The notes under the pieces are model-generated. The model did not search any database and was not told the origin of the DNA. It saw only the letters and a list, made by a program, of their open reading frames with translations. Below are positions 6,957-12,385 of a stretch of DNA of 12,385 nt, piece by piece (position 1 is the first letter of the stretch; each line of letters starts with the position of its first letter). A program made the position numbers and the translations under genes. The stretch comes from JAICLL01 sp035252155 (GTDB lineage Bacteria > Planctomycetota > Planctomycetia > Pirellulales > JAICIG01). The DNA lies in the NCBI GenBank assembly GCA_035252155.1, contig DATFDL010000593.1:1-12385 (forward strand). Reading direction: 5' to 3'.

Positions 6957-9900
6957 ATGAAACTGATACCAAACAGTGGTAGCCAGCGCGCCGTCGACGA
7001 GCTAAGGGCTGCTCTCGATGAAGGTGGGGGGCTCGACCTTGCCACGTCGGCATTCTCGCTGTTCGCGTTTGCGGAACTGCGGGATTCTCTCGAACGGGTC
7101 GGTGCCTGCCGGCTTGTATTGCCGCAACCCGCTGGAAGCGACTTGGCAGTGTTGGGCGGCGAAGCGGACCGCGCCGCCCGAAACCGTTTGCTGGCGCCCT
7201 GGCTGGCAAAAGAGTGTTGCCAGTGGTTGTCCCTTAAGTCTGACGTGCGAGAAGCTCCCACATGGTTGCCGCAGTGTTTCATCGCAGCCAAGGAGGGGGC
7301 GTCGGGCCGACAAACGGTGCTGGTGGGAAACTGCCCCTTCTCGACCGAGGGGCTGGGGCTGGCGGCCAGCAACCAGTTTGGCCTGGTGCAGGTCTGCGAG
7401 CGCGATGACGAATGCGAGATGTTCCGCAAATGGTTTGCCGGAGTCTGGGAAAGTTGCCCCAACGTCGGCGACGCCAAACAGCGATTGCTCGATCGTTTGC
7501 AAGCCCTGGCGGCCGCGAAAAGCCCCGCGCTGGTGTACTACCTGATTCTTTTTCATCTATTTAAAGAACGGGGCCAGGAAATCGACGAAGAACGAATCGT
7601 CAAATCGGCCACGGGCATCCGAGGAACGGCTGTCTGGCGAAAGCTCTTCAAATTTCAGCGCGACGGCGTGATCGGCGCGATCGACAAGCTCGAGCGCTTC
7701 GGCGGTTGCATCATCGCCGATAGCGTCGGCCTGGGCAAAACTTTCGAGGCGCTGGCGGTCATCAAGTACCACGAGCTGCGGAACGACCGGGTTCTGGTGC
7801 TGGCGCCGAAGCGGCTCCGCGACAATTGGACGCTTTACAAGGCAAACGACCGCCGCAACGTCCTGGCCGCCGACCGCTTCAACTACGACGTGCTCAACCA
7901 TACCGATCTGTCGCGCGATGGCGGTCTGTCGGGCGACATCGACCTGGCCCACGTCAATTGGGGCAATTACGACCTGGTGGTCATCGATGAATCGCACAAT
8001 TTTCGCAACAAGAAAACCCCCCGCGCCGGCGGCGAAACGCGCTACGATCGCCTGATGCGGCGAATCGTCCAGCAAGGCGTCAAAACCCGCGTGCTGATGC
8101 TCTCGGCCACTCCGGTCAATAATCGGCTGGCCGACCTGCGCAACCAGATTGCCTTCGCCACCGAAGGCAGCGACGACGCCTTGGCCGAGCACGGTATCCC
8201 AAGCATCGACGCCACCACGCGGCTCGCTCAAAAGCAATTCAACCGTTGGCTGGCGCTGGAAGACAACGAGCGCACGCCGACCCGGTTGATGGACATGCTC
8301 GGCTTCGACTATTTTACGATGCTCGACTTGCTGACCATCGCGCGGTCGCGCAAACACATCGAAAAGTACTACGGCACCAGCGAAATGGGCCGGTTTCCCG
8401 ATCGCCTGAAACCGGTGAACATCAAGCCCGACGTCGATCGCGCCGGCCAGTTCCATTCGATCCGCGAGATCAACAACGAGATCCGCCGTCTGAATCTCGC
8501 CGCCTACGCCCCGCTGCGCTACGTGCTGCCGCACAAGCAGGCCGCCTACGATGCCAAGTACAGCACCGAGATTCGCGGCGGCGAGGGATTTTTTCGGCAG
8601 ATCGACCGCGAAGAGAGTCTGGTCCACCTGCTACGCGTCAACGCTCTCAAACGGATGGAAAGCGCCGTCTCTTCGTTCACGCTCACGCTGGCGCGGCAAC
8701 TTGCCGATGTCGAAGCGACGTTGGCGCGCATCGAGTCGCGCGACGAGGCGATCGAGGAGCTCGACATCGCCGACGTCGACCTCGACGACCCGGCCACGGA
8801 AAGCCTGCTGGTGGGCCGCAAGGTCAAGGTGCTCTTGCAGGACGTCGATCTCATCCGCTGGAAACAAGACCTGATCGAAGACCGCAATCGCCTCCGGGCG
8901 TTGCACGATGCCGCGTGCCAGATCGGGGCGTCGCGCGACGCCAAGCTCGAAGCCCTGCGCGAGGTGATCGCGGCCAAGTGTCGCGACCCCATCAATCCCG
9001 GCAACCGCAAGGTCATCGTTTTCACCGCCTTTGCCGACACCGCCAAATATCTCTATCAGCAACTCGCCCCCTGGGCCAACGAGCAGCTTGGTTTGCACAG
9101 CGCGCTGGTCACCGGGGCCGGCGGCAATCAAACCACGCTCGCGGGTTTACGAAAAGACCTGGCTAGCATCCTCAGTGCCTTCGCGCCACGTTCCAAAGAA
9201 CGTCCGCCCGACCTGGCCGGCGAGGGCGAGCTCGACCTGTTGATTGCCACCGATTGCATCAGCGAAGGCCAGAACCTGCAAGACTGCGACTACCTGGTCA
9301 ACTACGATATCCACTGGAACCCCGTGCGCATCATCCAGCGGTTCGGCCGGATCGACCGCATCGGCTCGCCCAACGCGCAGATTCAGTTGGTCAACTTCTG
9401 GCCCAATATCGAGCTGGAGGAATACATCAATCTCGAACAGCGTGTCAGCGGGCGGATGGTGTTGCTCGATATTTCGGCCACCGGCGAAGAGAACCTCATC
9501 GAGCAGCAGTCGGGCAACCAGATGAACGATCTGGAGTACCGCCGCAAGCAGCTCCTCAAGCTGCAAGACGCGGTGATCGATCTGGAAGACCTTTCCAGCG
9601 GGGTCTCGATCGCCGACTTGACGCTCACCGACTTCCGCATCGAGTTGGCGGGTTTCGTGCGCGAGCATCCGGGCGTGCTAGACCGTCTGCCCTGGGGCAC
9701 GCATGCCGTCGCCACGCGCGCCGCTGACGATCTCGACATCGCGCCGGGCGTCATCTTTTGCTTGCGTGCCGCCGGCGACGCGGCGAAGCAGCCGTTTGAG
9801 CCGGGTTATCCTCTGGCGCCGCATTACTTGGTACACGTGGGCGACGACGGGGCGACGCAGTTGGCGTTCACGCAAGCCAAGCAGATTCTCGACCGCCTGC

Positions 9901-10163
9901 GCCGCCTTTGTGTGGGCCGCGACCTGCCCGACGCAGGCGCCGTCGCGCGGTTCGACCGCCTCACCCACGGCGGCGCCGATATGACCGCCACGCAGCGGCT
10001 GCTGGCGGCGGCGGTGGCCTCGATCGCCGGCAAGAGCCAAGAGCGGGCGGTGGCCAGTCTCTTCACGCCCGGCGGCACACACGCCGCGCCAGGCGAGTTC
10101 GCCGGGATGAACGATTTTGAGGTGGTGGCGTTTCTGGTCGTCTTGCCCGAGTCGCCCGCATGA
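6957..10163 (+). CDS. SNF2/RapA-like helicase with degenerate N-terminal PLD-like domain
   Basis: This 1068-residue protein is a superfamily 2 helicase/translocase. Residues about 1-160 resemble the phospholipase-D-like domain of defence-associated helicases: LDLATSAFSLFAFAELR (26-42) and GNCPFSTEGLG (124-134) match its GSxNFTxxGL part, but the HxK of the catalytic HKD motif is missing, so nuclease activity is unlikely. The motor shows Walker A GLGKT (258-262), DESH (344-347), SAT (383-385), an IVFTAFADTAKYL strand, a DLLIATDCISEGQNLQ block and motif VI QRFGRIDRIG (794-803). The C-terminal part after about 860 is unassigned. All motor motifs look intact, so ATP-dependent movement on DNA is expected. 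I prefer ATG 6957 to the GTG at 6924 because MKLIPNSGSQ begins the conserved part; neither start has a clear Shine-Dalgarno site. It overlaps the DUF4391 gene by 4 bp. A role in phage defence or restriction is inferred from family and neighbour, not shown. Confidence 0.85.
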   Translation: MKLIPNSGSQRAVDELRAALDEGGGLDLATSAFSLFAFAELRDSLERVGACRLVLPQPAGSDLAVLGGEADRAARNRLLAPWLAKECCQWLSLKSDVREAPTWLPQCFIAAKEGASGRQTVLVGNCPFSTEGLGLAASNQFGLVQVCERDDECEMFRKWFAGVWESCPNVGDAKQRLLDRLQALAAAKSPALVYYLILFHLFKERGQEIDEERIVKSATGIRGTAVWRKLFKFQRDGVIGAIDKLERFGGCIIADSVGLGKTFEALAVIKYHELRNDRVLVLAPKRLRDNWTLYKANDRRNVLAADRFNYDVLNHTDLSRDGGLSGDIDLAHVNWGNYDLVVIDESHNFRNKKTPRAGGETRYDRLMRRIVQQGVKTRVLMLSATPVNNRLADLRNQIAFATEGSDDALAEHGIPSIDATTRLAQKQFNRWLALEDNERTPTRLMDMLGFDYFTMLDLLTIARSRKHIEKYYGTSEMGRFPDRLKPVNIKPDVDRAGQFHSIREINNEIRRLNLAAYAPLRYVLPHKQAAYDAKYSTEIRGGEGFFRQIDREESLVHLLRVNALKRMESAVSSFTLTLARQLADVEATLARIESRDEAIEELDIADVDLDDPATESLLVGRKVKVLLQDVDLIRWKQDLIEDRNRLRALHDAACQIGASRDAKLEALREVIAAKCRDPINPGNRKVIVFTAFADTAKYLYQQLAPWANEQLGLHSALVTGAGGNQTTLAGLRKDLASILSAFAPRSKERPPDLAGEGELDLLIATDCISEGQNLQDCDYLVNYDIHWNPVRIIQRFGRIDRIGSPNAQIQLVNFWPNIELEEYINLEQRVSGRMVLLDISATGEENLIEQQSGNQMNDLEYRRKQLLKLQDAVIDLEDLSSGVSIADLTLTDFRIELAGFVREHPGVLDRLPWGTHAVATRAADDLDIAPGVIFCLRAAGDAAKQPFEPGYPLAPHYLVHVGDDGATQLAFTQAKQILDRLRRLCVGRDLPDAGAVARFDRLTHGGADMTATQRLLAAAVASIAGKSQERAVASLFTPGGTHAAPGEFAGMNDFEVVAFLVVLPESPA

Positions 10164-10906
10164 ATACCGGCGACATTATCGCCGCCCTGGAGTTGCCCCT
10201 GGCAAGCCGCCTTGGTCGACGCGTGCCGAAAACGCTGCTCATTGAAAACGGCACCCCCACCGCGGCCGATAAACGACGCATCAACGAGGGCATTGAGGAA
10301 CTGATATGGGTCGCGGCGCTGAAGCCGGCGGCCATCGGCGTGCCGGCCTATCGCGATGAAACGCGGGAATATCTGGAAATCGCCGTGCTCTCGCTGGCGC
10401 TGCGCGGGGCTGGCAAGCCGGCGCGAATGGTGGAGTTGGTCCACCGCGCGGTCCCGTATCCTGTGCTGCTGGTGACGGCGCAAGCCGAAACGTTGGCCTT
10501 GTCGGTCGCCCACAAGCGCCAGGCTCAGAACGAAGCGGGCAAGGTAGTGCTCGACGGCCCGGTGGTGGAGGCGGTAGTGCCGAGCGGAGTCTCGGCATCG
10601 GCGCTTGCCACGCTCCGTGTGGCTTCCCAGCCGAAGACGCACCTGTTGGCTTTCTATCAGGGTTGGCTTGAAGGTATCGAGGCGATCGCGGCCGGCGGCA
10701 TCACCGGCGAGTATCGCCTGGCCCGCGATGCGGCAAGCGCCGCCGCGCGGCGCGCGGCGTTGGCAGCGCATGCCCGGCTCACACGCGAAATCGCGGCTTT
10801 ACGATCACAGGCCGAGCGCGAGGTCCAGATGCCGCGCCGCGTGGAGTTGAATCTGAAAATTCAGCGGTTGGCGACAGAGTTGGCCGACGCGAAGAGCCGT
10901 TTATAG
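10160..10906 (+). CDS. DUF4391 family protein
   Basis: This 248-residue protein matches my recollection of DUF4391: an N-terminal RVPKTLLIENG segment (21-31), a KRRINEGIEELIWVAALKP helix (38-56), an EIAVLSLAL strand (73-81), AVPYPVLLV (97-105), and a C-terminal coiled-coil-like helix with REIAALRSQAE and RRVELNLKIQRLATEL. The function is unknown. To my knowledge the family is mostly found beside SNF2-type helicases and type III-like restriction/methylation genes. The start codon overlaps the helicase stop (ATGA at 10160-10163), so the two are probably translationally coupled and act together. No signal peptide, membrane segment or catalytic motif is visible. No methyltransferase or nuclease gene follows; the next 980 bp are repeat DNA, so the locus may be a minimal or truncated version of a larger system. 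Confidence 0.8.
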   Translation: MNTGDIIAALELPLASRLGRRVPKTLLIENGTPTAADKRRINEGIEELIWVAALKPAAIGVPAYRDETREYLEIAVLSLALRGAGKPARMVELVHRAVPYPVLLVTAQAETLALSVAHKRQAQNEAGKVVLDGPVVEAVVPSGVSASALATLRVASQPKTHLLAFYQGWLEGIEAIAAGGITGEYRLARDAASAAARRAALAAHARLTREIAALRSQAEREVQMPRRVELNLKIQRLATELADAKSRL

Positions 10907-10998
10907 ACATTGCACGATGTTTAAGCCGCGAACCGAACGGCGCGGACGCAACAGCGCGGCGCGATCGTTTGAACGCGGTACATGTGCCGGCGCATCGC

Positions 10999-11320
10999 CG
11001 CAGGCGCGCGTAGCCGCAACGCGGCGTCATTCGATAGCCCAGGGTGGAGCGCAGCGGAACCCTGGGTCATCCAGCAACCAGCCAAGTCGTAGCCCTGAAA
11101 GGGCGCCATTCCGCGATCAACCAAATCGACGTCGAAGCGCAATGCGCGGCGTGATGGTTCGATTGCATCACGCCATCAACGTCCATTGCCTGTGGCCGCG
11201 CTTGCGGGAATGGCGCCCCGTTGGGGCTTTTGGTTTTCGTGGGGACCGTGGACCCAGGGTTTCACCCTGGGCTATCGAATACGACCCCGTTGGGGTCGGC
11301 GGGCTGCGCCCGCGTGCGCC
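10999..11320 (+). repeat. Hairpin-array repeat element, copy 1
   Basis: This is a unit of about 320 bp, repeated at 11405-11723. The first 68 bp (10999-11066) are identical to 11405-11472. It contains six inverted repeats: CCCAGGGT/ACCCTGGG (11038-11066, 13-base loop), GCCCT-GAA-AGGGC (11092-11104), GCCCC-GTT-GGGGC (11215-11227), CCCAGGGT-TTC-ACCCTGGG (11253-11271), GACCCC-GTT-GGGGTC (11283-11297) and GCGGGC-TGC-GCCCGC (11299-11313). Five of the six have 3-base loops. The third is followed by a T-rich stretch (TTTTGGTTTT), so it may act as a terminator. Similar GC-rich repeats are, to my recollection, common in planctomycete genomes. Confidence 0.85.
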
Positions 11321-11404
11321 GTAACGCGTCGGTTTGCGGCTCGCACGCGACGGCATCGGCATGGCTCATCGGCATCGCACCGCGTCAGCGCCGGCAACCA
11401 TCAT

Positions 11405-11723
11405 CGCAGGCGCGCGTAGCCGCAACGCGGCGTCATTCGATAGCCCAGGGTGGAGCGCAGCGGAACCCTGGGGTCATCCAGCAAGAGCCAATCATCGTAG
11501 CCCTGAAAGGGCGTCATCCCCGATTGACCAATCGACGTTTAACCGTGATGCGCGCCGCAACGATTCGGTCTCATCGCGCCGTCGACATCGATGCCCGTAA
11601 TCGCCGCATAGGGAATGACGCCCCGTTGGGGCTTTTGGTTATCGTGGGGACCGTGAACCCAGGGTTGCACCCTGGGCTATCGAATACGACCCCGTTGGGG
11701 TCGGCGGGCTTTGCCCGCGCGCC
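11405..11723 (+). repeat. Hairpin-array repeat element, copy 2
   Basis: This is a direct copy of 10999-11320 at an offset of about 405 bp. All six hairpins are kept with identical stems: 11444-11472, 11500-11512, 11620-11632, 11658-11676, 11688-11702 and 11704-11718. Two loops differ from copy 1 (TTC becomes TGC, TGC becomes TTT). The stretch between the second and third hairpins (11513-11619) has diverged heavily from copy 1, so conservation is concentrated on the hairpins and their close flanks. Confidence 0.85.
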
Positions 11724-11774
11724 TCGCGCCATGCGTCAATGATTGTGCGGCGTCTGCGCGGTTTGGTACGCCGC

Positions 11775-11813
11775 TGCGGCGCACCTTCGCGGATCCTCGT
11801 CGGGTGCGCCGCA
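11775..11813. repeat. 11-bp perfect inverted repeat upstream of the Y1 transposase
   Basis: TGCGGCGCACC (11775-11785) pairs with GGTGCGCCGCA (11803-11813) around a 17-base loop. It starts about 115 bp before the transposase start. IS200/IS605 elements carry subterminal hairpins recognised by their transposase, so this is a candidate left-end structure. It could also be the end of the neighbouring repeat region. Confidence 0.5.
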
Positions 11814-11878
11814 CAGATTATTTGATTCCGAACCGTTTCGGCCCTAGGTTAATCACTTACGCCCCTACCGAACTCTGC

Positions 11879-11885
11879 GAGGTGA
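11879..11885 (+). promoter_or_regulatory. Shine-Dalgarno GAGGTGA of the Y1 transposase gene
   Basis: GAGGTGA lies just before ATG 11889, with six bases between the GAGG core and the start codon. It supports this start for the transposase. Confidence 0.6.
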
Positions 11886-11888
11886 CCC

Positions 11889-12344
11889 ATGCCGCAATCG
11901 CTCTCCGATGTTCTTCTCCACGTGGTGTTCAGCACCAAGAACCGCGTTCCGTTCCTGAAGTCCCCCGAGCTACGCGAGCATCTGAACGGATTTATGGTGG
12001 GCACGTTGAAAAAGATCGAATGTCCATCGTTGATTACGCGCTGCGTTGACGACCACATCCATACGCTTTGTCAGCTATCGCGAACGATGTCGGTGGCGGA
12101 TTTAGTCAAGCAGATGAAGGTCACTTCTTCGGCCTGGGTCAAGGAACAAGACCCGCGGCTGGCCGATTTTTACTGGCAGGCGGGCTACGGCGCTTTTTCG
12201 GTAAGCCATTCCAACAGGGACCAAGTGAAGCTGTACATCGCCAACCAGGAAGAGCATCACCGCACACGAACCTACCAGGAGGAATTTCGCTTGTTGCTTG
12301 AGCGGCACGGAATTGAATATGACGAGCGTTATGTTTGGGATTGA
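11889..12344 (+). CDS. tnpA: IS200/IS605-type Y1 (HUH) transposase
   Basis: This 151-residue protein is a complete Y1-transposase domain (Transposase_17 / TnpA type), which cuts and joins single-stranded DNA at element ends using a tyrosine. Visible landmarks are HVVFSTKNRVPFL (11-23), the metal-binding HUH motif as HIH at 56-58 (DDHIHTL), FYWQAGYGAFSVS (94-106) and YIANQEEHH (116-124), in which Tyr116 is the likely nucleophile. The C-terminus EEFRLLLERHGIEYDERYVWD is typical of the subgroup. All key residues are present and there is no frameshift, so it may be active. No TnpB gene is seen in the window. Inverted repeats lie on both sides (11775-11813 and 12345-12379). The protein could belong to a mobile IS200-like element or to a RAYT-like housekeeping group that acts on dispersed hairpin repeats such as those just upstream. 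Confidence 0.9.
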   Translation: MPQSLSDVLLHVVFSTKNRVPFLKSPELREHLNGFMVGTLKKIECPSLITRCVDDHIHTLCQLSRTMSVADLVKQMKVTSSAWVKEQDPRLADFYWQAGYGAFSVSHSNRDQVKLYIANQEEHHRTRTYQEEFRLLLERHGIEYDERYVWD

Positions 12345-12379
12345 CGTTGACCATGATCGGCGTCGCGTGCCGGTCAACG
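12345..12379. repeat. 8-bp inverted repeat directly after the Y1 transposase
   Basis: CGTTGACC (12345-12352) pairs with GGTCAACG (12372-12379) around a 19-base loop, starting at the first base after the stop codon. It is a candidate right-end hairpin of the element or a transcription terminator; no T-run follows before the window ends. Confidence 0.4.
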
Positions 12380-12385
12380 ATCGTC

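Larger units (their letters stand above)
10907..11888. other. Repeat-rich region of about 980 bp without a credible gene
   Basis: Open frames here (for example at 10917-11324 and 11221-11742) run through the duplicated hairpin elements and translate the same repeat in different frames, which argues against coding. The region consists of about 90 bp of unassigned DNA, hairpin-array copy 1, an 84-bp spacer, copy 2, and about 165 bp leading to the transposase gene. It probably supplies no protein; the hairpins may end transcription of the helicase operon. Confidence 0.7.
11760..12385 (+). mobile_element. Candidate IS200-like element around the Y1 transposase
   Basis: A single Y1 transposase gene with an upstream and a downstream inverted repeat has the layout of an IS200-like element about 0.6 kb long. 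The exact ends cannot be placed from one copy, because these elements lack terminal inverted repeats and make no target duplications. The boundaries given are approximate, and the right end may lie beyond the window. Confidence 0.4.

Noticed and set aside
7557..8627. Minus-strand open frame of 356 codons opposite the helicase motor
   Set aside because: It is antisense to intact helicase motifs and has no domain of its own.
8246..9166. Plus-strand alternative frame of 306 codons inside the helicase gene
   Set aside because: Arg-rich out-of-frame translation of the helicase; the main frame carries all conserved motifs.
10904..10924. Short inverted repeat (ACAT-N6-ATGT) just after the DUF4391 gene as a terminator
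   Set aside because: Only four Watson-Crick pairs and three T residues follow; too weak to call.
10999..11723. CRISPR array
   Set aside because: There are only two units of about 320 bp, with internal hairpins and no regular short repeats or spacers, and no cas gene.
10917..11742. Two plus-strand open frames (10917-11324 and 11221-11742) after the DUF4391 gene
   Set aside because: They translate the duplicated hairpin element, with the same DNA read in more than one frame; the sequence signal is hairpins, not codons.

Overview
The window looks like a piece of a Planctomycetes chromosome (PVC group). The DNA is clearly GC-rich. It carries a Tat-exported DUF1501 protein of the kind that is strongly expanded in planctomycetes, a large secreted protein with a planctomycete-type N-terminal LEPR-XLL-like motif followed by ELWxxDGT repeats and DUF4214 modules, and a hopanoid-methylase-type radical SAM enzyme. 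This assignment rests on family content alone; there is no rRNA or other marker gene.

Layout. (1) 1-1390: the Pro/Ala-rich tail of an upstream gene, then a DUF1501 protein about 12 bp downstream, probably one operon. (2) 1526-3013: a cobalamin-binding radical SAM protein that resembles HpnR, the hopanoid C-3 methylase. (3) 3028-3495, minus strand: a 5'-truncated remnant of an Rpn/PD-(D/E)XK-type transposase, tail-to-tail with the methylase gene. (4) 3771-6134: a 787-residue modular surface or secreted protein. (5) 6135-6956: about 800 bp without a gene, holding a perfect 26-bp palindrome, heptamer repeats, a 24-bp imperfect direct repeat at exactly 100 bp spacing, and a bulged 11-bp hairpin. 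(6) 6957-10906: a two-gene operon with a 4-bp ATGA overlap, made of a large SNF2/RapA-like helicase with a degenerate N-terminal phospholipase-D-like domain and a DUF4391 protein. This pair resembles parts of restriction/defence loci, but no methyltransferase or nuclease partner follows. (7) 10907-11888: about 1 kb without a credible gene, dominated by two direct copies (offset about 405 bp) of a roughly 320-bp element made of six short GC-rich hairpins. (8) 11889-12344: a complete IS200/IS605-type Y1 (HUH) transposase, flanked by an 11-bp inverted repeat upstream and an 8-bp inverted repeat downstream.

The first half is core or lineage-type planctomycete content. The second half looks like an accessory, defence-island-like region. 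The two things most worth a second look are the helicase-DUF4391 pair without partners, and the hairpin-array element lying next to a single-strand (Y1) transposase, which recalls REP/RAYT arrangements.
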